From NCBI GenBank assembly GCA_038380795.1, contig CM076264.1, positions 14,754,001 through 14,818,000 of the forward strand: a stretch of DNA of 64,000 bases. The letters are read 5' to 3'. Source of the DNA: Pyrocephalus nanus. Its lineage: Eukaryota > Chordata > Aves > Passeriformes > Tyrannidae. Within the stretch, counting starts at the first letter, position 1; each line of letters starts with the position of its first letter. The notes under the pieces were generated by a model. That model was not told the origin of the DNA and ran no database searches. It was given only the letters and a program-made list of their open reading frames with translations. The position numbers were made by a program, and so were the translations under genes. Positions 13,531 to 26,172 of the stretch are shown in pieces.

Positions 13531-16500
13531 GGTAAACTATGCCTCAAATCCAATACTGTGCTTTCCAAACTAAATTCATGTTGTTATTAAAACATCCATT
13601 TCACAAGCAGAGAGATTAATCTAGCCCATCTCCCAAAACAAGGCCAAATAGTTTGGGAGGTACAAAAACTGATGCTGCTCCCTATTAAGAGAAGTATGTA
13701 ACAAATATTGGTTAGAAAGCTTAATGTGCTTCTATGGGGCCTCTAGGGTTGGATTTACAAGTTTTTTCCAATACCTCAAAATTCATATACAGGGAATAAA
13801 AAAGTCTAAGTGGGCTGGATGCCTATACTACTAGTAAGCCTATCCACTCTGCATAAATACCTTAAAAAAATTTGACCAGGACTGTTGTCATTTGCAGGTG
13901 TCTGCATACCTTGAGAATCTAGATCCTAAGAATTCGTCCTTGGATATAACTGTGATGAAGACTGTTGCTGAACCAACACAAAGTTGAAGATGTTGACCTG
14001 CTTGAGGTGTGCAAATACAGAACAACATAATCCTAAAAACATTAACCAATGTGGGATAGCGTTAAGTTCCTTCTTTTTTCATTAATTCTGATAGAGACTT
14101 AACTTATGCAATGAATGACTTGTTTAATCGCATGTTAATAAAAATAATGTTAGCACAGGCCCATGAAAATTTCTAACAGATACTTAAGAAGTAGTAGATA
14201 GATACCTTCTAATGCCCAGACAGAAGAGGCAACTGTCCCACCTGAGAGGAACTCATCAGACAAGCCCAGTAAAATAATAACTAATAACATAACTAATTAT
14301 CCACCCTTTTCATGAACGTTGAATTCCCGCTGCATCTTGGGCTCTTGCAACAGAAACATGCTGGGACAAAAAGACCCCTTCTCTTTTCTAGGTAGGGCAC
14401 CTCTCGGTTTTGTTTTTAGAAATAGGAATGAAGTACCTACTAATTCCCTCCTCCTGGTGTGAAGGAGTGGCTCCATATATAACTATTTGACTTGTGCAAC
14501 TAATATATACTAGGGGATTATTTACCCTCTTGCCTTTGCACAGCTCTCTGTATTTTATTACGTATGTATTAACTTTGCTGGCCCCAGAAAAGGGAAGAAC
14601 TGTGACTCTCAGGAGAGTCAGATCATATCTCTGGGAGCTCCTGCTCTGGTAGAGCAGCTCCTACTGACTGCAGCATGGCAGCTGCTAGCTCATTAAATGC
14701 AGGAAAACTCCTTTTGGTGGCTTGGCATTTTGTGTTTCTTACAGCTGCCAATGCTAGAGACACAAAATGTAGAGGACTACAATGTCCAGAAATTAAATAT
14801 GGAGAAATATAGGAAAAAAATAACCCTTGTTTCAATATATAGTATTAGGGCTTCAGGAGGACTGCTCTGAATACACATCTTCCAGTATTTGTAATGATGC
14901 TACTTTTTCATCTAAATAGAAATAATCTGAAAGTCAACAACTTGACCTACTGTAACACATCCTCATTCTTGTTATTATTACTCTAATATATTACTTTATA
15001 ACTGAGAATTAAGATATTTCAAACAATCTTTCATAAAATCACTTCATTACTCTACCATTTGTTCTATTATCTCCCTTAAGTACTGAAAATAAATTTAAGA
15101 ATGCGATTTTCATATTCAAAACCAGGTCTTTATCCCTGAGGTCTGCGCTTCACAGACTTACACGAGGGTTTTTCTGTGTGTTCCCCCGTATCTGCTATTA
15201 AAGGCAGTGGTATTATGTCCTGTCACTAAACCACAAATGTAATTATGAGGTGGAACTTCTTGGCCCAGCTCCAATGTTTAAACACATACTTAACAATGCC
15301 TAAGGAAATGCAACTAACCCCCACCTACCCCCCTAAGCCTACAAAAACAAACAAACTTTACTAGCAGTTCTACATCCCATCCCGTGGGATTAGACACAGG
15401 AAACAGCATGAAAAATGAAAATACTCCAGGAGTATTTAAATTCCATTTTGAAAAGTAAATCAGAAATATTAACCAGAAAAAGAGCAGTATCTGTATCCAT
15501 GTGGGAACTGAGTGACATGAAAACACCATAGTGGTCGGTACTTTCTCTCTGTGATTTTTTTTGCAAGTGAAGTATTTAATACAGCCACAAAACACAATGC
15601 TTTAAGTGTCTTTCTACGTTCTTCTACTGCTCAGTAAGTTTTAAGAGGGGCTCCTAAGAAGTAAACCCTTCCAAAAATGTGTGCCTACTTAAAAAGGGTT
15701 AAAAGACAAGTAACTAGTAATCTTACAAATTATATGGGTTCTTCGTATGTCGAAAACTGACCTCCATTTTTTTCCTCCCATGAGTTTAGATATGACTGAA
15801 CAGCTGGGACTCAGACTCCGGCCAAAGACTGCTATTATTTTGCCAGCAAGTTCTCATGTGGAAGCATATTGAACTTTTAAGCCTTTCATCACAGCTGGTA
15901 AGTAAGAGCGAACATGACTTAGGAGAGACAAGACTCAACTACCACAACAAAACCTGAACTAAAACCAAACCAATATACCCTGGAATATCTCATACGTAAC
16001 GCAAGAATGTTGGTTAGTCCTTTGTTTTTCCAAAATATTTATTCCAACTTTAGCTTTTGCCATGAAAAATTAATCAGTCTCCAAGTATATCCTAAGCTCC
16101 CACTGCTACGTGAAGAAAAAAAAAAAATTCTGTTAAAATGCTTTTACTGAAGTGATAAGGAGTAAAGCTGCATTTTTATTCAGATGAAATTCTAGATTAA
16201 CTTTTAGCTATTTTTTTCTCATATCAAAGGATGTCTGAGAACATATTATAGAAAATGGATTATGAACTAACATTTTATCAATAATCTCATTAACCCTTAT
16301 GTGATGTTTCTTTTCTTAGTTCTTATTTTCACTGTTAAGCACTTTCATTTTAATGGAAAATGTTCAATTAGCAACTGAAGTACAATGACTCAGATAATAT
16401 GTTTTCATCTTTTTTTTTTTTTTTTTTTTTTTTTGTAAAAGGGTGGTTTGGCTATTGGAGAATGCAAATATTTTCTTAGTTTACCCACAATAGCAGTATT

Positions 16501-17460
16501 TCCTACCATTCTGATTGTGTGCTTTCTTTATGCATTTGTATTTTATACTTTTAAATATATAATATTCAGTGGAATAAAGAATGGATTTTAAAAACCACAG
16601 AAATGCATTCCATTATTAAGATCAATATTTCAGTAAATATTATCAACTTTTTCTTTTAAAACTCATTTGGTCTTTCACAGAAATCAAAACAGTGCAAATG
16701 CTGCCTGAAAGTTTTAAGCTCTCTTTTACATACACAGTGGTATCACATCATATACTCCTCCCTTTACTTGATGAACACAGACTGTTTACTCAGTACTCTT
16801 GAATGCATTACTGTTTTCTATCATTTGACATGTGTCTTTATGTTTTATTGCAGAAATCATCAAAATTACTATAAAATATATGGAAATATGTAAGGATACA
16901 CATAATACAAAGTGCCACTTAGAGCACTCAAAATATTTTTCTTTTTCTTATTTCAAGGCAAAATTCAGCTTCTAATGAAAAGTAAAAGTGCATGTGTGAA
17001 GAACAGTAAGTGATGAATAAAATCAATGACCCTTAAGAGGCACTTTCATTTTTGGGGAATATCACTATTATAGCAGAAGCACCATTTTTTTCCACTGAGA
17101 TTTACATCTGAATTAAAGCATAGGATACCTAACAACAACACTTCTAACGAACCTCCAAAGTTCACCACATCTGTCATTGACCTATAAAAGAATAAAATCC
17201 CGGACCAAGTACAAATCCCTGGAAAATAAATAAGATAAAAGAATAGATTTTAAAAGTCTCAAACTCTTTATTATGTAAAGTAATGTGCAGTTAAGCTGAA
17301 CTGTAGGAAAAATTTGTAGGGGACTGTAGGGAATTGCGGACAAACTTCCATTTTCCTCTGCAAAGAAAAGCCCCCCTCTCACAGGCTCCCCTCAAGTGTA
17401 TGACTCCATTGACAACACCAACTCCCTTCATGCAGGCAGGTCAACTTTCTCCTCTAGCCA
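13531..17460. other. Intronic sequence, no gene seen
   Basis: AT-rich intron holding the T25 run listed separately. No repeat family or coding exon was recognised. The short ORFs lack any familiar motif. Confidence 0.7.
16410..16434. repeat. Poly(T) run, 25 bases
   Basis: An uninterrupted T25 on the + strand, the longest homopolymer in the window. Read from the minus strand, which is the NR3C2 sense strand, it is A25. No retroposed gene body was recognised beside it, so it is annotated only as a homopolymer. Confidence 0.92.
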
Positions 17461-17542
17461 GAAACATAAAACATAAGACTGGGAGGGACCTTTCAAGTAA
17501 CCAAGCTCAGCTCTCTCCTACTAGAGGTAACCTTGTCCTGTC
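17461..17542 (-). mobile_element. Old CR1 3' tail fragment, antisense
   Basis: The + strand reads ACATAAGACTGGGAGGGACC, then AAGTAACCAAGCTCAGCTCTC and TTGTCCTGTC. This follows the order of the reverse complement of amniote CR1 tails ('CATAGGACTGGAAGGGACC...GTCATCAAGTCCAGCCC...GGCAGGAC'). It is short and diverged, which suggests an old insertion. The comparison is from memory. Confidence 0.45.
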
Positions 17543-20500
17543 ATCACTTTTATAAAAATTGGTAAAAATTCACTGTCAAAATTATACAACTTTCTGTTCC
17601 TTTGCCCATCAACAGGCTACATTAAAACCTCATGAGTTACAAACCAAGATGCAAATTTTTGCTCTTGCATTACACCATAATCATTCCCCTACCCTGGTAT
17701 CGAGATACAGGAAGAGAAGCCACAGCTCTTCATCCAACAGCTGAATAATTGCCTTATGGCTCGTTCCTGTGCCCAGTGCACTGACTATATTACATGAGAT
17801 TAAGCCTCTCATACTGTTTGATTTTCATAAAATTGTAAATAATTACAGAAATTTAATCAGTCAGAAATCAGGGTGTCGAGGCTATTTGCTATCATAAATA
17901 GCACAGGCACCATAAGGAGAGCAACACTCCACCCTTGCATCTCTCACTTAAGTGGAAGTATGTCTAAGTGGTGGGTGACTAAAAAGGGCAGGCAAAACTC
18001 ACCTGCTAATTTAGCTAAAACAAACATAAGTAGTGTATGTGTAAGGCACTAAAAAGGGGCAATCTGCTGTATCCAAAAAGATCAGCACTTGGTTTCCAAT
18101 TAAGTATTTCAGCAGGACTGAGGACGTAGCCCCTGAAATGGATCAATTACCCAGTTCTCAAAAAAATCTTCCCATGTTCTGTAGCTCAACTCTTCTAACA
18201 ACACTCCTCTGAAATACTGACCTTAAGCCACGTCATCCCTTCCACAGCTCATTCTAAAAGCATCAGAGACTGCCACCAGACTTATCACTTGATAACAGCA
18301 AAGCTATTTGCAGACTCCTTTAATGTGTTTTCAATGTTCAATTTTAGAAAGAGCAGCAAAACTATAGAAGTCCAGTCACATTACAAATATCATGTGGCCA
18401 GGTTTGTAGAGCACAACACAAACAAAGCAATCCATAACACACCACTAGTATAGACATTGTTCCTGAATACTACAATTTCTGAACTAATTTAAGGGCAAAA
18501 GTATTTGGAAGTTAACATCCCTCTTTATATTGGCACTTTTCTGAAGTTTTTGTTTTATTAGTGTTTAAAGTCTGCAAGTGCCATATGCTACTGAGAATAT
18601 TTACTGGTGATAAAAAGCCATCCCATTGCTCTTACAAACCTCTGCATGGAGGAAGTCTGCATAGTCAGAAAGTGATTAGCAATCAAATTTTTTCATCAGT
18701 TACCAGAAAACAGGGAAAGACAAACTTTACAAAGTGTATATGCTAGCACATCTGAATCTACTTCACATCTTGAGTGAAGGAGCTTTGTGTGGAAACAAAT
18801 TTGGCACTTAGTTTTCAAGGAGCAACAGCAGAATTTAAGACTCAGTTCATTAGTACATGACAGAGATGCAAAAATGAAGTTTGGTGATTGTAGATACAAA
18901 ACAGAGCAAGATGCCAACCTGACAGTCACATTATCAAAGCTCTAACAAGAAAAAACAACAGTATGAGAACAGCATCCTACACAGACTAGGCTGTGACTGA
19001 GCAAACCTCTCTGGAGGTAGGAAGCCAAATCCCACTGCTGAAAAGATGACAGTACTTCAGAATTAAAAAAGAAGGGAAGGGATTTGCTCTCTTCTTCATT
19101 ATCTGTGCACTGAGAACAAAAACAAAGGCACCTGCAAATTACCCTCTGGCAGTACCTCCCTGCTTCTATGGATTACAGATAGAGACCACAGCAGCTGCAT
19201 CGCTAGCTTGGATGCCTCAGTTTAGTCCAAAAATCCCTCCATAGCATGATTGCAGACCTTTAATATACCTACCAAAATATTACATGCAGAGTTAAATCAA
19301 TTTGATTCAGTCAACTCTGGAAAAACAAACGTGAACAAAAAAATCCCACAAGTGCATGAAAACTCTGAGTATATAAACATTCATTCCACAAATCTGTGCT
19401 GTGGCTCTTGCCCAAAACAAGAACGTCACTGTTTCTCAACAATGATGAAAACCAATGTCATACAAGATCCTCCTTTACTAAAATATTACTTCAATGAAAT
19501 ATGCCATACAGCAGTTTTAGTGCACTGAGAGGCTCTGCACAATCAGATGTAAACCCCCCTCAGAAATAAACCTTTTTTTTTTCCCATCGAACACTATGCC
19601 TGATCTTCACTGCTCAAAAATTCTCTGAAGTTATCAAGTGAAGAAGGGAGCTATCAGTACAGTAAAAATCAGTAAATTCATCTATTTCAAAAAGGTACAA
19701 GAAAATCCTTTCAAATAACAGAAAGTCCCATTTCATTCACTGTAAAATTCACCCCATGCCTGATACGAAAAATTTTGAAGTACCAAGAAATATTCCAGGT
19801 AAGTGAGTATTTATGTATAAGCAGTGATTAGCAAAAAATTTCAGAAAGGCTGTCAGGCTGAAAGATGAGATCATCAACTTAGGTCCTTCAGCTCATTATC
19901 TTAGCCTCTAGCCAAACCATTACATCACAACTGGAAAAATATACCGTTCATATTATAAAGGAGTCACACTTGAGGTTACTTGAAAATGACAGAAGACAGA
20001 AAAAGAATGGCTCCACAGACCATATACTCACTACTAAGTTACAACTGTGGGACAACTATAAAAAAAAAAAAATCCCACAGTGATACGATTATCCCAGCCA
20101 TGATACAACCATATGCAGTATAAACAACATATTAAGGCACAAAAACCCTCCTCACAAGTATCCACCAAGATCCTTGGTCTGCAACCTGTAACTTCAGTTT
20201 CTCAAATTGTTGCCTCCTGTGTCCAGTCCTGAAAACTTCTAGTGGTTTTGGTGAAGTTAACCCTAATTCATGCATACTCCCTGCATTTTGAAGATTTCAG
20301 CCTCAAAGTCAGTCTTCAGCTGCTCCTCTGCCTCACTCCTCGGCCCTAGGTTTGTCACAAATCTCTCCATCTCCAGGTTCTTACGCCCTGTCACCTGTAT
20401 TAAAGGAGCACAATACAACTAAAATCCCCACCATGCACATTCCCAACAGGCCTCCTCTACATGAGCTAACTGAAAACAAAAAAATGTGCTTCAAACTCAT

Positions 20501-21969
20501 TTATTTTATGACCCTGTTTGTTCATGCCTAATGCTTTAGCACACAGGGCACACTGAATGGTTTTGTATACTGCTTTCCTGCAGTGTATGATCTCTAACTT
20601 ATTAGCATAGTTTGAAATAACCTTGTGCCTAAGGTGGCAGCTCATTTTTACTCGGTTCCCTTGACAAACAAAGCTCCACATAGTTATCTGCAAGTCACCT
20701 GTTGTCTCCCTACAGATAATTTCAACCTCTCTCAAGACATGCCCTTGTCTACCAGGAAACTCAAAGTATTCATCCTTTCTTCAACCTTTAGATCTCCTTC
20801 TTGGAGAGTCATTCATAATCCAAACACCTTTATTCTCCGCCTTGCTCTACACTGCTTACAGGGATGTTTCTTACCGAGAATCTCAGCAAAGTTACTGATA
20901 TCACTGCAAATAAAAGCAAGCATTTTAACCTTGGGGTAGGACTAAGAAGTCTGCATTTACTTCCAAGTTCTGTAAACTTCATACACAAAATACAGCAACT
21001 CACACTTCTCACACCTGAATTCTTTACCAGAAAACTGATTTTACACACACGCACTTCCCAGGAACACCATTAGGATAGAAATCATCATGTTTTACCAGAC
21101 TCCCAGCTCTTAATGTAGGTCACAAAGTACGTAAATAAGAATTGATTATGAAAGGCAGGAAGTGAAAACAGTCCATATGTAGCTAATATTGCTACCGAAA
21201 CCTAAACTTCTGCATTTCCTGCCATTGTGACTTTAATTATGAAATCATAATGTTGCACTAAGATAACTGCCATGTTTAGTTTCCTAGCTGTCTTTAAAGG
21301 AAATATTAAAGAGAATTAAAACACAACAACAACAGCAAAAAACCCTACTCACAAACCCCAACCAAACACAACCACTAAAAGAAAAAACTCCACTCAAAAC
21401 AAACAGCAATGAACAACAGAAAAAGCCCACAAAACTCAGAAGTTTTCCAAGTTCCCACCTCACCAGTGCATTATTGAAGGAGGTTCACTCACAGATTTCA
21501 GCTTGAGTTGTGCTCTGGTCCCTTTTTGTTGGAGTTAAAGGGAACAGGAAGGTGATGGACTGTCCCAGAGGAGCAAAGTCTATCCATTCTGTCTCTGGAT
21601 AATATAACCTATCTCTGTATGAAAAGACACTTTGGCATGGATCTGCCTATGAATTTATACAGAGTTAAAAAGACTGAAGCAGAAACAGAACTAAACCAAA
21701 CCAAACCAACCCGCCTCAAACAACAACAAAACTAAACGACTGTTTCGCTCTGTGCTCGCCATGGAAGATGTTAGGTAGATGTACCCTGACTGGAGCATTT
21801 CTTTTTTCTGTGGGTTGAGAACCAGCCTGAAATTTAAGCACCAATGATAAACTCCAGCAGAGAAATATGGACAAAATGATAGGTAACAGACCACAAGCCT
21901 GAGATGGTGTTCCCTCAACTTTTGCAGGAACTCATATAGACACAGCTGAGCTATTACTGCTCATGATAA
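17543..21969. other. Intronic sequence, no gene seen
   Basis: Ordinary AT-rich intron with small A runs, for example at about 20060. A T/C-rich stretch at about 20160-20460 was examined and not identified. No supported exon or RNA gene. Confidence 0.7.
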
Positions 21970-23380
21970 TCTTATTTGAACCAATCTCTGTACCAGAGAA
22001 GTGTGAGATAGCACACACATTGCCAACCTCCTAATAGGGCTCTCAGGAGGATCCGGAAAACTGCAAAACAATTAATTTGATGTACACATTGAGCAAATTG
22101 ATAGGAACTGTTACAAAGAACAGGGAGCTAGATACCACATGCTGGGGAAGAGACCACACGGCATTCGAAAAATTGCTTCATAAATCCATTAGCATTGCTA
22201 GAGAATCAATGTATGTGAGGACAAACATGATCCGATCAATCCACTTTTTTGATTTCCAAACAAATAAATAACTAGTTAAAAGATGGGAAATAAAAAAAAT
22301 TGGTATTAAACATTCAGTTTCTCTATAAAAGTAGGTCACTGCCAGTGGTCCAAAGGAGTTTTGTAGGACACAGATGAATAAATGGGTTGGAAAAGATGGA
22401 AGAACAGTGTGCAGAAAGAGTACTCTACTGATATCAAGTCACTCATTATAATACAAATGGAGGCTTACTGAAAAAACTGCAAATGATCTCACATAGCAAA
22501 GGATTAAATTGTAAAACTGAAGACAAAACTCAGTGTTGGCAGGTATAAAGAATTGTAGGGAGTGGTGGTGAGGATGGGTGGGGAGGAAAACAACTCCAAC
22601 TGTACATATACAACACAGGCTCTAGGCGAGTTGTTACCACCACAGGGAAAGATCTTGCCTTCATTAGGGACATACATAAGAAAATGATGGTTTAGTTTCA
22701 GCAGAATTAAAAAAAAAAAATCAAATATTGTTAAAAATTATGAGGAATATAGACCACCACAGAATACACCCTTAAGCCACCACTTAAACGACAGATGTTA
22801 CACACTGAATATACTACCTAGCTTGCACACAGTCCTCCAATCCCAGAAAGACCTAACAGAACAAGGAAAGGCAGAGAGAAGAACAAGGATGATCAAAGGT
22901 ATGAAATGGGTTCTGATCAAGGAACTAAACAGACATGGATTTTCCAGCCTGGAAGACAAACAATCAACGTGGTATCAAAGAGATCTGTGATAAATGGAAC
23001 ACCATAAAGGCAGTGGGTAAGGAATCATTTGTCTCTTACAAGATAAGAACAAAGGAGAATCAAATGAAATTATCAGGTAGTAAATTCAAAACAAAAGAAG
23101 GTACTTCTTTACACATACATTGTTCTACCTTAGGACTCACTGCACAGGATATTGTGGATGATAAAAATGCACATGGTTTTAAAAACAATGAGAGAAACTA
23201 ATGGAAGAAAAATCTATCAGGGGCTATTAAACTGAAGATACCATCTCTGCTTCAGGAAGTTTGTGAGATGCAGATTGCTGAAAGCTGGGAAAATATACTG
23301 GGAAAGCACTATTACGTGCTTGCCTTTTACTGTTCTTCACTAGGCATCTGCTGCCAATCCCTGGCTGAGACAGGACAGGC
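21970..23380 (+). mobile_element. Ancient CR1 LINE fragment: late reverse transcriptase to 3' tail
   Basis: A degenerate non-LTR retrotransposon on the + strand. Successive blocks follow the amniote CR1 consensus as I remember it: TTGATGTACACATTGAGCAA and GGGGAAGAGACCACACGGC (late reverse transcriptase, original reading LGKSQHGF-like) at about 22075-22165; TAACTAGTTAAAAGATGGG at about 22270; CAACTCCAACTGTACATATA and GAGTTGTTACCACC at about 22590-22642; AGAACAAGGATGATCAAAGG at about 22880; then the tail with AAATGAAATTATCAGG, GAAGGTACTTCTTTACAC, GGATATTGTGGATGA, TCAGGGGCTATTA and TGAGACAGGACAGG near 23370. Stops and indels break every frame, so it is non-functional. It is far more diverged than the two avian-type CR1 copies, so it probably predates birds or dates from early bird evolution. 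The exact subfamily and the left edge are uncertain. Confidence 0.8.
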
Positions 23381-25914
23381 TATGACAACAGCCAGTCATG
23401 CAGCTCCATCGGAGTTGATCTTGAGGACAAATAGGACACCCAGAGTCCATGGTTCAGTCAGATGGTTTCACTTTCATCTTGAACCAGACCGGTCCTGCTG
23501 ACTGAATGGGTTGTAGTTGAAAACATCTTTTGGTTTAGCAGCATCCAAAATGAAATTCGCCTGCACACTCGGAGCCCGCTCGGCAACGTGAGCACGTCAG
23601 CAGGAAGCGGGGACAATGAGCGGACTTGCTTCACAAGTACACTCCTAACCCACACCAAAACATTCATGCAGATACACCTGTGCCCAGTGAAACACACCCT
23701 TGCCCTGAGAGTCTGACCACTCTCCTGAAGCAGTGACCCTCCTGCATCCAGCATGTGCCCTTCAGAACGTGCCATGCCCCAAAGGGTGACTGGGGCTGAA
23801 CCGGCTCTTCCTACAGGATCGGTCCTGAAGCATCTTCTCAGTTACATCCCACTCTGCTTAGTGCTCTCTGGGTACAACTACAGAATTAGGCCTTTAAGCA
23901 TAAAGCTGCAGACATGAGGAAACTGTCATCTGCACATTTCTAAGGAGTTTTTAAACTCCTATCTTTCACGTAGCAAACAGCTACTTTTCACCGAGCAAAT
24001 ATACATATATGCTGATCAGTGATGACCAGCTTTTAACTGTCTCTATACTAAAAAAATACAACTGGTACTTTTATTATCAGAAACCTATAATTCTATTCAC
24101 ATTCTGAAAATTATTAAAGAATTCCATGCCTCCTTCCAAGACAACAACCAGTATATAATTCCAACTGATAGATGTCAAAGAAGGTTATAGACTTGCAAAA
24201 TATATTTTAATATTAGCAAATTTATTGAAATTTTCTCATCACAACAGCTTGATTCTTACAAAGTAGTTAAATATAGCATGACATTGCATTTCTCTTCATG
24301 GCAAACACTATTTTAATGCTGTTATATTGCCTTTAATACAAAGGCACGTTTAAGTTGATTTCACAGTTTACTGACAGATGTGATATTTATAAGAAGCATA
24401 TTCTCCTAGAAAGAACAATACACCTTAAAAACAAACAAACCTTCAAAATGTGTCTGATCCTGACTTCTTTTGCCTAATCATGCAAAGTGGAAAATCTCAT
24501 CTGAGTATTCAGTGGAATGTCTTCATACGGATAAAAGGCCTTTTGATTTACCCTGAATTCCTGGTTCTACCAATTTAATCTTTTGTATAAGCCTCTTCTA
24601 AAGCAGACTACTACTTCCTTAAACAAAAGATTATATGTTCATTTTCGAAGAACAGTGATACTTTTGACCTTGAAACAAAACATATTATTGATGGGAAAAG
24701 TCACTGAAGAAACTTCCAACAGATTAACATGACTAAGCTGAACCTTTGCTTTATCTGCAACCTAACTAAAATGAAAGGTTCCCACCCAAAAAGCCTTGTG
24801 CAAGGTTCTTGTCATGAAAAATTACAGAGTTCTGTGTAAGAGGGCCAAAGGGCATTCAAAATTTAAAAAAAAAAAAAAAATTCCTTCTGCAAAACTAACA
24901 ATACAGGACCAGAATCTTCACTTCAGAAAGCCAAAGAAAAACTGTTAAGGCATTTTAAAGATCTGTGACTAGATATCAGTCTTGTTTCATTTACACCAGA
25001 TCTGGGAAAGCAAGAGAGAAAAATACAATGTTTTTTTCTTATCTTGGTCTGTCTTGTACAGGCTAAAATAAAATCACTTGCCCTGTGGAAAAGCCTCATA
25101 AGGAAAACTCATAAATCCTATTTATTTGTCTATTTTTTTCATCATGTAGAGCAATACAAGACAGGGTATTCTTGTCACAGTGCCAGATGGTAAAAGAACC
25201 ATAACAACCCCAGGGACCACAGTCACTGTACTAAAGATGAAACTAAAATGGAAAAAATTCACGAGATTATCTGACCTTTTGATTATCTCAATTAAACAGC
25301 ATTAAATTCCATTAATTCCAACAAGCATCCGTAGCCAAAAGTTATGTGCTTATTCTTCCTAAGCAATGTACAAGGGGAATGAAAACTTCAGAGCAACATC
25401 CTCCAAAATTATCAAGGTAAGTGGAAGGCTTTGTGCATTTGCTATGAGAAAAAAAAAATGCTGGGAACAGGTTTTAAATCCTTCCCATATCTGGCAATTA
25501 AAGTTATCTTAGCAGTACATCCTTTCTCTTAGGGTCCACATTTTATTCAATAGCTAATGCATGTCAAGTCTATGAAAGGTCTTTGGAATAGGAGCTGGAA
25601 CTTGTGAGCCACTTTCCTGATCACGTGGCCAGAGCAAGTCTCTGCCTCTGCCTAAATAAAGATTTATGGGATCAAAAGGAATTACTTTCAGTCAAGTGCA
25701 CTTGCTGTGGGATTGATGCTAGACTCTGGATGTTCACCTGTGAAAAAATGTAGGAATGACTTAAAGCAAAGGCAGTGACTGGACCTCAGACCCCAATACT
25801 GGGCACCTCTTACTGAGGTGTATCCATCAGAGACACTGATATCCCTTCCTCTGATGATGCTTCCAAAGAAACTAGAAAGTTGTCCTGTATATCTGTGTAG
25901 AATTCAATACCCCA
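23381..25914. other. Intronic sequence, no gene seen
   Basis: It opens with a GC-richer block at about 23380-23870 that has a CpG cluster near 23570-23640, and continues as AT-rich intron. A run of about 16 A is present near 24866. No family or exon was recognised. Confidence 0.65.
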
Positions 25915-26138
25915 GACAATGATACATTGGGGAAAACTCTTTACTGTGAGGGTGGTGAGGCACTGGAAGAGTTAGCCCAGAGAAACTGTGGAAGTCCCAT
26001 CCCTGGAAGTGTTCAGGGCCAGCTTGGATTGGGGCTTTGAACAACCTGGTTTAGTGGAAGCTGTCCTTGCCCATGGCAAGGGGGGTTGAAACTGGATGGT
26101 CTTTGATGTCATTTTCAACCCAAACGATTCTATGATTG
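25915..26138 (+). mobile_element. Avian-type CR1 LINE, 5'-truncated 3' end
   Basis: The segment reads CTTTACTGTGAGGGTGGTGA, GGCACTGG, CCATCCCTGGAAGTGTTCAG, CAACCTGGTTTAGTGGAAG and ends CCAAACGATTCTATGATTG. This is the standard 3' untranslated region of bird CR1 elements in sense orientation on the + strand, antisense to NR3C2. Only the terminal 220 bases or so remain, which is typical 5' truncation. It has no coding capacity. Confidence 0.93.
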
Positions 26139-26151
26139 AGCAATTACCAGG

Positions 26152-26172
26152 AAAAAAAAAAAAAAAAAAAAA
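26152..26172. repeat. Poly(A) run, 21 bases
   Basis: An uninterrupted A21 begins 13 bases after the CR1 end. CR1 elements usually end in a short octamer-like repeat rather than poly(A), so this is annotated as a separate homopolymer. Confidence 0.9.

Noticed and set aside
16410..16434. Poly(A) tail of a minus-strand processed pseudogene
   Set aside because: No coding-like body or target-site duplication was seen on the expected side of the T25 run.
22935..23201. 88-residue + strand ORF
   Set aside because: It falls inside the non-coding 3' part of the ancient CR1 relic and is not in a plausible reverse-transcriptase frame.
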